NCBI RefSeq assembly: GCF_016086655.4
Contig: NC_052132.2
Location: 6,326,805 to 6,390,804, forward strand
Direction of reading: 5' to 3'
Length of the DNA stretch: 64,000 bases
From: Lepeophtheirus salmonis
Taxonomy: Eukaryota; Arthropoda; Copepoda; Siphonostomatoida; Caligidae
Position numbers and translations under genes: made by a program. Below, piece after piece: positions 1 to 11,753 of this stretch (position 1 is the first letter of the stretch; every line of letters starts with the position of its first letter). A model generated the notes under the pieces. It was not told the DNA's origin. It ran no database searches and saw only the letters and a list, made by a program, of their open reading frames with translations.

Positions 1-974
1 TTAATTATTAGTTCGGCCATGTTGAGTTACCAACTTACGACGTTTCTATACATTATAATATTATACAGATACAGGTTTTAATCTTTCTTCACGATGACCT
101 CACATTAATAATTATTACATCATTAGAAAATTCAGACAACCGTTCAAGGTTGCAGTTACAAAAATAACTCCATCTTCCATTGTCATATTTTTTTAACTTA
201 TTTATTCTCACTTAGATACTTGTCTTCTGTCCTTCTAGGAGGTTATTGGGGAAAAAGGCAATTACCTAAGTGAGATACTGGGGAGGGGTAAGGACAGAGC
301 AGCCAGTGACTTCTAATAATGTTAGAAAATATATATATTGTTCTCAGGAAAATTTCAATCAATTTAACTAAAAATATACATACATTTCAAAAAAAGTAAA
401 ATTTGTATGGATAGATGCCATAAAGTCATTCTTTATTGAGAAATAATAATGTAGCAGCGAGTGTCTGACTAATGTTTAGCGTCATTTTTTTTATATATAA
501 AAAAAAATAGTAAAATAACTATCCCAAAAAAAACAATAAATATATATTTTTAAATATATGGCTCACAATTTTCACGAAGGAACGGATTTGACTCCAAATT
601 ATTAGATTTTTTTTAGAAATGAAATTTTTGATCTGTACCTCAACCCCACTCTAAGTTTTGAAGACTTAAAGGTGAAGAAATTCGGGTTTGGATGAAGATT
701 AGATTAGGGATATATTCTAAATCAATTCAATTATAGGCAAGTATAATACACAGACCATTAAAAAGCCATCAATTACCTCAACATAACGTATAATATATTT
801 TCCTTTATTTTTATTATGAGAAAAAAAGAGTAAACCATAACCTTAGTTTTTGATCTTACATTTTTCAAGGTATATGGTCTTTATAAAAATTATAGCTTTA
901 TTATAGTATACCCTGTTATATGAATATATAATAAAAATACTATACAGGATTGATCTTATTCATACATTTTTTAT
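1..974. other. AT-rich DNA without recognisable gene
   Basis: No open frame longer than chance and no motif I recognise. The stretch is AT-rich with several A and T runs and ends where homology to the Tc1/mariner family B copy starts. Confidence 0.5.
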
Positions 975-1710
975 TTTTTTTCAACAGCAAAATAGAAATG
1001 AGAGGTTTTGTGAAGACATCTATTTAACAAAATCAATCTGAAAATAAAAAAATGCTCTGCACAACTTTTATTCACTCAAATAATTGCCTGAATATCTTGC
1101 AGCCCTTGTTTACATAGTCAAACTCGAGCTTGGTCCACTCCTTCTTTGATGGAAGCCTCTAGAGAGACTTGTACACTCCTGTGAGGAGTAGCTCACACCC
1201 TTTTCTCTAGACGCACCTAAATAAAGTAGAACATGGGCGGTCACATGTTGAGGGACTGGTTCTTACCGGTGCAATGACACGGAGCTCCGTATTGATTGAA
1301 AAAAAAGTTGCCCCGGGACTTTACTCAGACTCAAGGTAGCACTTTCTCATTCAGAAGTTGGATGAAAGCATCTGCATTGAGCCCCTCCCTCCTCTCAACA
1401 AAAATGGGAGGGCAGACTGCACCTATGCAAGCCACTGGATTTTTTGTCTTGAAGACATGTTTCACTGAAAATGAGATATTGTCTTGATGTTTGGTTGTAA
1501 TGTAGCGTTTACAATTTTTCATCAGAAAAGAGCAACACTTTGCCCGAAATTTTGTTGGCCTTTAGAAAATGTTCATCTTCTACGCTCTTTCCAACCGTCT
1601 CAACTTGCTTTGTTCAGAGATAAGATGTCTTATTGTCCTCCTCCGTGGTTTTGCACCAATGTCATTCCGGATTCAAAATAATAAAATGTGTACGACTAGA
1701 TAAGATCAGC
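975..1710 (-). pseudogene. Tc1/mariner-superfamily transposase remnant (family B, copy 1)
   Basis: Cut-and-paste DNA transposase remnant, read on the minus strand. From about 1700 downwards there are pieces resembling GGGQ, then LLFSDEKL around the first catalytic Asp near 1530, then VCPPIFVERREGLNADAFIQ (about 1350-1420). The second catalytic region appears as NQYGAPCHC near 1290, with Asp replaced by Tyr. The C-terminal RLEKRV-ATPHRS-V motif lies at about 1150-1215. In-frame stops and frameshifts are present, and the WPPxSPD block carrying the third acidic residue is missing. The downstream end aligns with the copy at 40.6 kb to about position 975. Non-functional. The superfamily call is firm; the subfamily is not resolved. 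Confidence 0.8.
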
Positions 1711-1719
1711 TCTCTATAT

Positions 1720-2010
1720 AAATGATTTTTATAAAACACATCATTTGATCACTGAAAATTGAAGAAAGTTTTGGAAAAGAGCAGCTTAGTTGTAATGACG
1801 TTTCACTACAATCAGATGAAACGTCAGTGGCACAAATCTCACACGGTATATGAGAATGATATAACCAGGAATTACTCCAATGCCAATCCTCAATTCTACT
1901 CCGAGTCCAACAAGGGCTTTCACATATAGCACCACAACAAATCATATCTATTACTCTTTGTCCTTAACGCGCTATTAATTACTTTATGCTTAGCTGTTCT
2001 CCCTTCAAGA
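1720..2010 (-). repeat. Dispersed repeat R1, minus copy
   Basis: About 290 bp matching, in reverse, the R1 repeat seen at 13.2, 14.2, 29.0, 34.5, 34.8 and 43.6 kb. Shared landmarks are CCTTGTTGGACTCGGAGT, a TGAAACGTCAT block and an AACTAAGCTGCTCT block. It abuts the family B transposase remnant. It has no coding capacity. Confidence 0.75.
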
Positions 2011-2349
2011 ATAAAAAAAATACTTATAAAAACTATGGAAAATATAAAAAACCCTTTCAAGTTGCAACTACAAAAACATTATCTTATTTTTATTACAGAA
2101 AAGTATTTACTATTGATGTACGTATATGAGTCATTTATTAATAATTTGTGTATGACTCAAGAACTTGTTTATTATACGTTTATTCTAGCATTAGTCTACC
2201 ATTATACAATACATAGATAGAGAGACGTTCAATAAGTTATTAAGAGATATAAATAACAACAAAAAAAATCTCCTATTATAATTTATAAGTAATTTATGAG
2301 ATATTTTTAATTAACTAGAAAACAGGCTAATTGAAACTAAATATGTATA

Positions 2350-3354
2350 CCGGGTGTACCGAAAAAAAAATTACACTTTGTCTTCGTTAAGAAACTGAAA
2401 GTCGTAGAAAATAAATACATCGAAATTAACAATTAAGAAGTGACTAGCAATTCTTCTATTCGAATCATTGCTGTGTTTTTCTAATTATACTAATTGTATT
2501 ACCTATTTTGTCTCTGGTTGGAATTCATTACATAGTGAGATTTTGTTGGTGTATGCAATTAAATTTTCGAACATGATTCCATCATTTTTTGAACAGAAAA
2601 CAATCATTTAATGTGTTCTATAGTAATACACATTACATATTTTGATTAATAATTCCAAGCAAACATCAATTTTAATAAAAATGACTTATAAATATCATTT
2701 ATTTATCCATTAAGGGAAATGTATTTATGGCAAAATGTCTTAAGGTGACATGGTTTATGGCAAATTACATAGTATCATTTGTGGCATGCCAACATAATTT
2801 AGACTGTGATAAGAAAGAAAAAAATGAAGTAAAAAGGATTTTTTTTATGAAGCTATTTTACTTCATAACAAAGGATCATATGACTTTTATAAGTACTTAT
2901 GAAGGTGTAAGCTGGGCACCATCCTGCTACAAGAACTTCCTCCTGTTTTTTATAGTTTTGGACATCGTCATCTTGGAAACAACGAAATTATTTACATATT
3001 CTTCCGTGGGGTGACCTTGACAACAATGGGATCAAATTTAGACTTTCTAAAATACCCAACATGTCTAATTAAGTCTTCCTCGGTTTCCATATCCCTTCTT
3101 TGCATTGTAAACAGTCGGTATAATTGTTCCTACCCACCTTGCAATCTCTAGGAGTAGTTCCCACGTGGGGAAATGTTTCATTCTGGATTCTTTTGTTGCG
3201 TGTTTCCAATATTTTTGATCCTACAAGTATTTTAAACAAAATGTCTCCGTATTTGTCTTATCTTTAATTAGTTGTTTTTAAGTTTTAAGAAAATAAGAAA
3301 TCAAACTTTGCAAAAATCCTTGTATGAGTGTAATTTTTTATTTGTTAAACCCGG
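2350..3354 (-). mobile_element. 1.0 kb TIR element with Tc1/mariner-like debris
   Basis: Ends are inverted repeats of about 30 bp: CCGGGTGTACC at 2350 and its near complement ending CCCGG at 3354, both followed inward by a run ending TTACACT. Both ends are flanked by TA (2348-2349 and 3355-3356), the Tc1/mariner target duplication. On the minus strand a degenerate reading shows LEIARWVGTIIPTVYNAKK, resembling a transposase helix-turn-helix, and later QDGAQLTP, resembling the second catalytic Asp motif. Stops are frequent, so it is inactive. Size and ends support a deleted Tc1/mariner element. The protein match is weaker than the TIR evidence. Confidence 0.65.
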
Positions 3355-3954
3355 TACATCATAGCTTGGATATTCAAAAATTAATTATGCCTTAAATGTT
3401 ATATTTTTAAGTGATAGTTTTATTGACAAGATTTAATAATAAGCGTTTTTCTTTTGTACAGACATTTGGGAATTATGAGTCACGAATATTAAAATTGATA
3501 TGAATTATTTTCCATTATAATTTAATATAAAGTGATTTAGTAGCAAATTATCAACTTACATCTAATAATGGGAATGTACTTAACATGATGTTATAAGTTG
3601 GTTTTAATTGTTATTCCATACACATTTTCCTGTTTTTTTTAAATTTTATTTAAAGCCTTCAAGACTCTCTCAATAAGAGGTTGTAGTTTTTAATATAAAA
3701 AAAATTATGTATTCTTTAGACGATTGATAAAATTAAATAAATGTCTAAACATCGGGCCTTTTTATATACAAACATGACTTCCACTTTCATTATTTTACTA
3801 ACAGTGAAGTTGTACGCTCATTTACTAAGCTATTTGGTATTTCTTTATACCTTATCTCCGCTTATATGTCATGCCATATTTAGGTATGGGATTTTTGGAA
3901 AGCCTGAGGGGAAGGCAGGATGGAGACGGATAGTATCACCACGGATGTATAATA

Positions 3955-4873
3955 CAGGGTGTCCACGATAAATTGGGACTATTTTAAACTTCATCCAGAT
4001 CCATAATGTGGATATTCAGGGTTAAATCATACTAATATAAAAGGTTGCGTGAATAATACACTATAACTTCCACCACAATTGTTTTGACAACAAACAATAG
4101 TCATCATGGAACAAGCACGGAGAGACGCCATCCTCGAATTGGCTCTTGCGGGACACAAGCCCTCTGCTATCTACAAGCTTCTTAACTACCCCAAGACCAC
4201 GGTGTACCGGGTCTTCAATACCTGGGAGGTTGAGGGGAAGGTCTGCCGCAAGACCCACAACATGAGAAGTGACCGAATCCGCACTCCCCGCTTCCTTGAA
4301 GGCCTCCGGAAGTCCATCAAGGCTTCGCCGGGGACTTCCTTGTCCCGGTTGGCCAAGAACCGTGGAGTGAGCAAGCAGCTGGTCTTCAAGGCTGTGAATG
4401 AGGACCTCGGGTACAGGTCATACCGAATGGCCAAACAACACATCCTCACGGCATCCATGAAGGCCACCAGGCTGACCAACGGTAAGCGTCTCCTCAATGA
4501 CCTGAAGAGCCATGGAGGAAGAATCATCTTCTTCTCCGACGAGAAGAACTGGACTGTCAGCAGAAGCTACAACGTCCAGAATGACAGGTGGTTTGCCAAG
4601 GAGAGAGAAGATGTCCCTGTGGTCTTCACCACAAAGTTTCCGGGCTTCATTTTGAGGGAGTGGAGTGCTGTCGATTCCACGGAAGTCATCAGGGCATGCA
4701 AATCCTTTAGGGGCAGGATGGAGAAGATGGTGGCTGTTGAGGGAGGACATGTTGAATAAATTTATGGTTTAATATCATGCCTAACTTTTTCATATTAACA
4801 AATACACTCCAAATTCCATTTTTATCAAGCAGGTTGAATTTTAAGATAGTTCCAATTCATTGTGGACAGCCTG
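3955..4873 (+). mobile_element. Internally deleted Tc1/mariner element with TIRs and TA duplication
   Basis: A complete short element: the left TIR starts CAGGGTGTCCACGATAAATT at 3955 and the right end is its imperfect complement finishing at 4873. About 30 of the first 35 bases pair. TA flanks both ends (3953-3954 and 4874-4875). At 919 bp it is several hundred bases shorter than an autonomous member (about 1.3 kb), and the loss lies inside the transposase gene. GC content is visibly higher than in the flanks. It is one of the better preserved elements in the window and probably among the younger ones. Confidence 0.9.
4106..4759 (+). CDS. Truncated Tc1/mariner-superfamily transposase, 217 aa
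   Basis: The open frame starts at the first ATG after the left TIR and runs without a stop to residue 217. Residues 1-120 form the DNA-binding part: a first helix-turn-helix (LALAGHKPSAIYKLL...TTVYRVF) and a second (SRLAKNRGVSKQLVFKAV). Residues about 140-147 carry FFSDEKNW, with the first catalytic Asp. After FTTKFPG, near residue 180, it jumps to the extreme C-terminus (RACKSFRGRMEKMVAVEGGH). Roughly 120-130 residues are missing, including the second and third acidic residues. A DNA-cutting reaction is therefore not expected, although TIR binding could survive. Family members are about 340 aa. GC-rich codon use contrasts with the flanks. Confidence 0.9.
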   Translation: MEQARRDAILELALAGHKPSAIYKLLNYPKTTVYRVFNTWEVEGKVCRKTHNMRSDRIRTPRFLEGLRKSIKASPGTSLSRLAKNRGVSKQLVFKAVNEDLGYRSYRMAKQHILTASMKATRLTNGKRLLNDLKSHGGRIIFFSDEKNWTVSRSYNVQNDRWFAKEREDVPVVFTTKFPGFILREWSAVDSTEVIRACKSFRGRMEKMVAVEGGHVE

Positions 4874-5403
4874 TATATCTCCCATCGGTATACATAATGA
4901 AAAAATATATATTCAGATAAACAAGAATTTTGGTTGCTGTTATTGAGTTTGTTCTTATTATAGTGTATCTTGATAAAATAAAAGTCTGTAATTTTTCTTG
5001 GGGAGGAGTGTCTTGAAAGTATTTGGCTTGATACCTAGACTTTTGATCATTACTCATTATACAAAATTTGAACGTTTTTTTGATGTTCCTTTTATTAGTC
5101 ATATAGAAATACACTGATTAGGTATAAGTAAATATTATAATAGTATAGTTACTCCATCGTACCTAATGCAATACAATAGGTTGTTGAATAAATATTGGTT
5201 AATTTCTGATAATTTTAAGTTTACAGTATAGAATTGAACAAATTAAAAATCAATTAAATATCCCATTAAGATGAAATTTTATTATTATTTAACAAGAATC
5301 TTATCTAACTTACATTATATTAAATAATTTATAGCGAATAGAATGTTTATTAGTTATTTTTCTAGTCATACTAAAACCAAATGAAAAATTTTAAGAAGGT
5401 TAA

Positions 5404-5432
5404 TAATTTTTCCCGTTTTACGGGAAAAATTA
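5404..5432. repeat. Perfect 12 bp stem hairpin
   Basis: TAATTTTTCCCG at 5404-5415 is followed by a 5-base loop and the exact complement at 5421-5432. It could form a cruciform or RNA hairpin. The right arm is not followed by a T run on the plus strand, and a role as a terminator is not implied in a eukaryote. Confidence 0.7.
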
Positions 5433-5461
5433 CTATAAAAGTCCCTTTGGCCACATCAATT

Positions 5462-5484
5462 TTTCTAGTTTGTAAAACTAGAAA
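5462..5484. repeat. Perfect 10 bp stem hairpin
   Basis: TTTCTAGTTT at 5462-5471, loop GTA, complement AAACTAGAAA at 5475-5484. It lies 30 bp after another perfect hairpin. Confidence 0.7.
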
Positions 5485-7390
5485 CAGTAAGCGGGTATCC
5501 CCATTACCTTCATTTTTACAGAAAGTTATTTTGAACTAACTGGTAGTCTCAAACTAATAAAACAATGGAAAGGAGGCCATAACCCAGGAATCTTTTTACA
5601 TTGTTGAAGAAAAAGAGGTGGAAGATGAAAGGAGTCACAAAACCAAAAATATTAGGGACAAATTAAAGAGAAGAACTTAATTATCTCAACGAACAAACCT
5701 ACAATTATCAGCTAAGGAAAAAAAAACACATTTAATAATCGAGAAAATTGAAAAAAGAGGTCTTATAAAAAGTCTCTATTATATTACAAATGAGGGGTGC
5801 AGAATCAGAGTCTGGAGTCAGAGAATTTGTATTTGTCTCTAGCTATGAAAAATTATTATAATTTATGTACAAAGTTATTTATAATTTCAGTCCTACATTG
5901 AGTGTTTGTAAAGTTTTTTTATATTATTAATGATTATAAATTATAGGTATTATTTATTTGGTACAAATTTTATATTTTTATTTTATTAAATTTGAAAGTT
6001 AAAACTAATTGAAAAGTTTATTTCTCTATAGTCTATGTAGTCCAAATTCTAAAAACACACGTGTAAAGTCTAAATTATTGTTGATTAGAGCGTAGCCACT
6101 AGCCATACTTGTCACTTACTTAGTATTTGTGAATAGAGAATGCCATCAGTGGTTCTAAAGTAAAACCTTTTATTAAGAGCTTGTATGTATTGTCGTTATT
6201 TAGTTATGAGTGTATAAATTAAGTTCAGAAACTTATGAATGAACAAGTAATAGATATAAGTCACATAACTTTTTGATCCATTTCTTTTGTCGTTTATTAT
6301 GTTAAATATGCTATACTCTATATATTTTCTGTATATCTGCCGTAAATATTAAGTAGACTACATAGACTAAACAGGCAGATTCGTTAAAATATAGAAATAC
6401 CCCCGTCCGTCAGGCCATATCAAATTAGACAGAGCCAGAGGCCCGTAGAAATGTGTGCTTAACATATTTAATAAAAAATAAATTTGCGGCACTAAAACCC
6501 CAATAGGAGAACCAACAATATTATTAGGAGCATTACAATGCCCCCTAAGAGCCACATGTGGACCACGTCCGACCAACCCAGAAGAACAAATAACAAACGA
6601 AACAATCCAGCCAAACATAATATCCGAATGCAAAAACAAAGTGTAAAGCTCATAATTTAGAAAAAAGTACCTTTTGAAATAAAAAAGAGTCATAATTAAA
6701 ATGGCAGTATTTTAAACTAATATTTAACAACCAATAGCTATAAATTAAATCTATATATATATATAGCCTCTACACTGAAATGACTCAATAATACTTAAAA
6801 GGCAATAAAGTATATATTATTATAAAATTGTACGCCTTCGCATCTCTGTTTCAAATAATGTTACGTATTAAGTCAAAATGTGTCTGTCATATGCAAACTC
6901 TGTATTTTATGCCTAAGAATTAATTGGTAAGGATATATAGATAATAATTTATTAAGATTGTATATGTATTAAATGTAGTACCATATTAAATCTTTCTATT
7001 AGAATTTGATTGGATATTTTGATTCTTTTTTTATTATTATAAATATTATATGTATGTCAATCCCTAGTCCTTATATAAATTTTAAAAAAACCAATAAAAA
7101 CAATATCTGATATAGGATATTTATATATTATGGTTTATACATGTTTTAATCAAATTTCTTTTATAGTATTTTATGAGAAAATAACAAAAAATATTTTTTA
7201 ATAATAAAGTTTAATCTATTTTTCTTCTTACAAAAATCTACATATAGGATGCATCAAACTAAAAACAATCTTGTACATAAATTTAGAAAAGGAGAAAATT
7301 CTAATTAATTGTTTTACGCCAGATGCATACATACAAGTCAGTATGTCATATACTTATTTCAGACAATTACAGGCATTGAATTCGAATTTG

Positions 7391-7450
7391 TGGGATGAGT
7401 GTTGATAGTCAAGACTTTTTGCTATAATTTAGAACTTTTATTTGGTTCAG
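7391..7450 (+). repeat. Repeat R4, left block, copy 1
   Basis: GTGGGATGAGTGTTGATAGT and the following 35 bases match 37,807-37,862 at roughly 85 percent by eye. Around 8420-8560 a second block (the CTTCAAGTACAATTTACA region) matches 38,530-38,690. The two loci therefore look like copies of one larger repeat with different interiors. Confidence 0.55.
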
Positions 7451-7720
7451 TGTTAACTTTGTCAGCTATTTTCAGTTTCGTCCCGTCTATATCTCTTATT
7501 CGTCTTGCCTTGTCTTCGTCAGCCAATAGTCTTCTTCAGTCATTAATCTTCGTCATCATTTCGTTATTAGTTTCATCTGCCTCATTATTTCGTTAAATAA
7601 TTTCATCTGCGTCATAATATTGTCTTCGTCAGAAATCGTCATTGTTTCGTCATAGTTGTCCTTTATTTTGTCCTTGTCTCGTCTTTGTCATAATGTTTGT
7701 CAGATTGTGGTCTTTGTCAG
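7430..7720. repeat. Degenerate TTCGTC-rich array, part 1
   Basis: GTCTTCGTCA-like units recur irregularly (for example TCTTCGTCAG, ATCTTCGTCATCATTTCGTT, TTTCGTCATAG). This is an old, scrambled simple repeat. The open frames over it (for example 7399-7596) follow from the repeat and are not called as genes. Confidence 0.65.
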
Positions 7721-8049
7721 AGTATCCTCTTAATTGCAAATAACTTTTCAATCATGCATGAAAAATATAGTTTAAAAAAAACCAAAAAATATGACAGTAT
7801 GGCCCGGAGTAGGATCAAAACCCACCACCAAATCCTTTTACTTGGGCAGGGGTTCATTTGCCAACTCCAATGATTTGGCAGTTGATTATGAACAAACTGA
7901 CATATTGCACAACTTGAGGGCGGTTGAAATACATACAAATAAATACAGACACTTGATTATTAGTTAAATGTTATACACTTTAAGAAAAGTTTAATGTTAT
8001 GAGTTTGTTGTAAAACCATGGGGGCATGTTGCAAGAACCATCAGCATCA
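7721..8049. other. Segment between two TTCGTC-rich arrays
   Basis: A non-repetitive spacer of about 330 bp with a GC-richer core at 7800-7930. A GGATCAAAACC string near 7812 is a poor match to a polymerase III B box. No coding match was found. Confidence 0.35.
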
Positions 8050-8330
8050 TTAATTGCATTGATATTTGCCGGGTTCGTAATCGTAAGTCGTTAGTTTTGT
8101 CGGAGTTTAGTCAGTGCCATAATATAATCTTCGTCAGATATCCTCATTGTTTCATTGTAGTTATCTTTTATTTCGCCCTCGTCTCCTCTTCGTCGGAGTT
8201 TAGTCTTCGTCAACGTTTCGTCTTTGTCAGAGTTTTTTTTTGTCAATTTTTTCTACGTCACGTCTTGGTTATTATTTTTCTTAAATTTTCGTCTTCGTCA
8301 TTAAAAAAATTTTGTTTACGAAATGAGTTT
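8050..8330. repeat. Degenerate TTCGTC-rich array, part 2
   Basis: The same imperfect unit as at 7.4-7.7 kb (ATCTTCGTCAG, CTCTTCGTCGGAGTTTAGTC, GTCTTCGTCA). A further R4 block follows at about 8420-8560. Confidence 0.65.
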
Positions 8331-8560
8331 GTCTTGTCAAGCCTGACAAAGTTAACCCGGATTTGATTTGAGAGACTTGTATGTTAAATAAAATATATCA
8401 ATTACTCTTTGTTTTATTGTAACGATCAATTTGGACTTCTTCAAGTACAATTTACAGCGCATCTAAACGACTAGTTAAAATAATTTATTCATACAAATCG
8501 TCCATAAAGAATACAATTGTAATCAACACATTTTGATAAATAATAACTTTATTTTGAATT

Positions 8561-10177
8561 TGAGTGGAGGGTCCACATATTTTTGTCAATTATTGGCCTT
8601 GTACCCAAATTTGTTAAATGAGTCTAGATATTTAAAAAAATTACCCATAATTTTGAACTTGTCTTTGCTTTAATATACTTATTTTGACTTGGATATAGTA
8701 AATGACTCTTTCAAATTAAATCTAGAAACTTATCCTTTTATTATTGCTACAATCAATTTTAGCATCTTTAAGAGTTGAATTTGTGGCACAGGGTTGCTAT
8801 GAGCTTAACAAAGTTTAATATACATGTGTATTGATAGATAATACATTAATTTAGAAAAATATTTTAAGCAACTTCATATAATTACCCCCTTTTTCGATAA
8901 CTTTTTTTTTATCGATTTATCTATTTCCTAATGCCTTCATTAAATCCCCTTTCTTTTTAACAACTTAATTACGTACTTCTAATATAGTCACAAAACAAGG
9001 GAACCCAATTTAATATTTACATCAAGGAACATAAAAATCAGTTGTGACCAAGTAAATTACATATTGGATGAACTATTGTTTGGATACCTTTACTTGAACA
9101 AATCAATCTCTCCTTTTTATGTTATACTAAAATAATTAATTATTGGTATCTATCTTACACATCCTTTTGCCGACCAAAATCTTCATAAAGGTAATTTCGA
9201 ATATTTATTTATGATGCATTAAGATTATTTGAGATATTATTCGACGATTTTTATTCAGCGTGATTTTTACATACTCGATACACTTTGAATTTTGTATTTC
9301 GTTAGAGGATCCAACATTTTTGACCAATTGGAGTCTCATCGTTCCTAACCTTCAACATGATTATCGTTATTTGGCTTACGGATAAGGCCCAATCTCCATA
9401 TAATGATGGTCCACATAAATCACGTAAAAAGATGTTATTGGCAAAAAAATAATAATTCAAACAACTGGTATGGATAGGCGTCAAGAATAACATTTGATAG
9501 TCTTTAAAGGCAATTATATCTGGGAACATCATTATTCCTATGAAAAGAAAAATCGTTCATTTTGTTAAGAAGTATTAATACGTTGTAAATTTCAAATAAG
9601 CTAACGCATAGGTATCTAGATATTAGAACACACGCATATTAAACTTTGCTGCTCCCCTAGTTAAATTTCTAGCTGTATATTTAAAAAAAAAAAAAAATAA
9701 AGGTATTATCCATCAAGATTAATGTAAATATGTTTGAACCAATTTTCGATGCACTCTTCCTACTCCGTATTAAGCAAGGACAATGGGTGGAATTATTCCG
9801 TTTTCGAATCTTCAATTTTACTAAATGTCCAACAAGGATCCATACTTATAACTCCACTGTATAGTTCTCTCCGTCATTGATGAGCACAGACACATGTGAG
9901 TACACTTTATATTAAGATATTATCTTCTCAGGAATGAAAGTATACTTGTAACAGCTTTAGAAAATTAAAAAACTGCTTAGGTTGTGAATAACAAGCTCTA
10001 ATACTAAAAAATGCTTAGGATTTTACAACTCTAGTCATATCCATCTCCAGCGTTGGATATTTTAAGCATATACGAGGGTCGTTATAAATATTATTTGCCT
10101 AATTGTTTTAAAAAATTGGCTTAATTGTTTTTCAAAATATTACACTTTGTAACAAACGGAGGGACTTTAAGCGCTTG
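8561..10177. other. AT-rich DNA without recognisable gene
   Basis: Nothing recognised on either strand. A 76-codon minus-strand frame at 9302-9532 has no family resemblance. There is an A run near 9685. Confidence 0.4.
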
Positions 10178-11255
10178 CAGGCTGAAACCCGGATTTTTTA
10201 TTGTTATTAAAGCCCAAAAACACAAAAATGACCATTTGAGCTTTCAAACTTTAAAGGTTTGGCCTTTAAAGCTTTTTTTAACATTCATGTTTTTAAGGTA
10301 TAATTACGATTCAGTGCCGTATTTCGAGATGAAAGAACTGTATAGATCTAAATCAAAGGAAAAAAACAATTGATAATAACATTTCAGCAATTGAAATATG
10401 AATTATTTATTAGTTTATCTCGATTATAATTAATAATAACCACAAACCACAAAATCGAGTAAAATGAGGGACCTAACTTACAAGCATATATCTTTTTTCT
10501 ATAAAGAATTTATATCCTTGCTGATGTTATAGAATCAAACTTATATTTCAATTTAAAAAATTGCCTTTAAAAAGGTCATTTTTAATTGATTTTTGGTCAA
10601 TTTAGTTTTAAAATTTATTAAGGACTTTTCATAAAATAAAATTGTTAGGTTGCGTTGAATATAGATTACTATAATATTTCGGGGGGGAAATTGAAATATG
10701 TATCAGGTTTTAATTAATAATATATACTAATATAATTTATAATTAAGATGTAAGGGGATTAAAACAATTTTATAGATGCTTCATATTCAAAATAATTGAT
10801 TAACGTAAAGATAAAAAAACTCATAGGCGGTTTATTCCCTAGTATATTATTGTAAAGTCAAAATCAATCATAAACAACGTTTTTAGGATTGAAATGTAAG
10901 GTATATTTAATAACTTCAGCTATGATATAAAGTACTTGAACAAAAAAAGCCGTTAGATTCAATTCAAAATCCCTCACTTTACTCGATCTTTTGGTGGTTA
11001 TATACATTTTTTTTATTCATTGTAATCAAGATTAATACATAATTCATTTTTTAAATGCTGAAATGTTTGAATTAATTTGATTTTCATCTATGTATATAGT
11101 TCTTTCATTTCGAAATGACTGAATCTTAGTTATACCCAACAATCTTGATTTTTTTTAAGACTTTAAAAAGTCAAAGCTTTAAAGGTTGAACGTTTAATTG
11201 GTCAGTTTTGTGCTCTACGTATTAAATAACAATAATAAATATGGGTTTCATCCTG
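10178..11255. mobile_element. Foldback element with arms of about 0.5 kb
   Basis: The right half is an imperfect reverse complement of the left half almost to the centre near 10.71 kb. The ends are CAGGCTGAAACCC at 10178 and its complement ending at 11255. Interior landmarks also pair: GAAAGAACTGTATAGAT near 10,330 with a block near 11,095, and AAAATCGAGTAAAATGAGGG near 10,452 with a block near 10,975. There is no transposase. The pairing quality suggests an old insertion. The first 8 flanking bases do not form a clear duplication, so the superfamily is unknown. Confidence 0.75.
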
Positions 11256-11279
11256 TGGGCCAAAATGAGGTTGCATGGT

Positions 11280-11753
11280 GTTATCAGTCAGTGTATTGAA
11301 TGCATCAATCCCAGGAAAGGATGAAATGTCTTTAAACGTGCACCAAAACCTCCCTTATATTATTTACACATGTGACAAAACATGGATGTAAACATATTAC
11401 TCCAAACGATTTGTGTACAAGTGTGTCAGCTGTCGGATAATGGTTCGTGGGGGAATTTTTCTGCTTGTATTGTGCAAAACGAATCGAAAGAGTATCGCCC
11501 CATATACAAAGCAAATTTTCTTTGCGTTTTTCCCTTTAAGGTAATAAGAAAGAAAATTATGGCAAATTTCTTCCTTTGACAGCTGCATACTCGACGCAAA
11601 AAATTCACAACTGAATCGGCCATGTGCAATACTGTCAAAAACCTTTTGTAGTATTCACTCAAAACTTTACATCGTTTGTTCCGATGTGACAAATAAGGAA
11701 CAAGATATACTTAGTTTCAAAATAAGGTGGACAATACATAATTCTTTTTTGCC
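11280..11753 (-). pseudogene. Mariner transposase remnant (family A, 11.3 kb copy)
   Basis: On the minus strand from ATG at 11588 the reading begins MQLSKEEICHNFL and continues to KGKNAKKICFVYG, the N-terminal helix-turn-helix of the mariner transposases repeated in this window. It then frameshifts and the catalytic core is absent. A short C-terminal-like piece (VNNIREVLVHV, about 11,330-11,375) follows. The upstream end near 11,730-11,753 resembles the family TIR. An intact enzyme would be about 345 aa with a D,D34D triad. This copy cannot be active. Confidence 0.75.

Larger units (their letters stand above)
4874..7390. other. AT-rich DNA, two hairpins, no recognised gene
   Basis: Apart from the two hairpins near 5.4 kb I recognise nothing. 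A 108-codon minus-strand open frame at 6367-6693 lies in a locally GC-richer patch (6400-6610), but it matches no family I know and may be chance or old transposon debris. Confidence 0.4.

Noticed and set aside
4186..4750. Two long minus-strand frames opposite the 4.1 kb transposase
   Set aside because: They are shadows of the GC-rich coding frame on the plus strand, which carries the recognised motifs.
6367..6693. 108-codon minus-strand frame as a membrane protein gene
   Set aside because: Hydrophobic composition follows from AT-rich DNA; no motif, no start context and no conserved neighbour.
7800..7830. Polymerase III B box and hence a SINE at 7.8 kb
   Set aside because: GGATCAAAACC is a poor match, and no A box or tRNA-like pairing is present.
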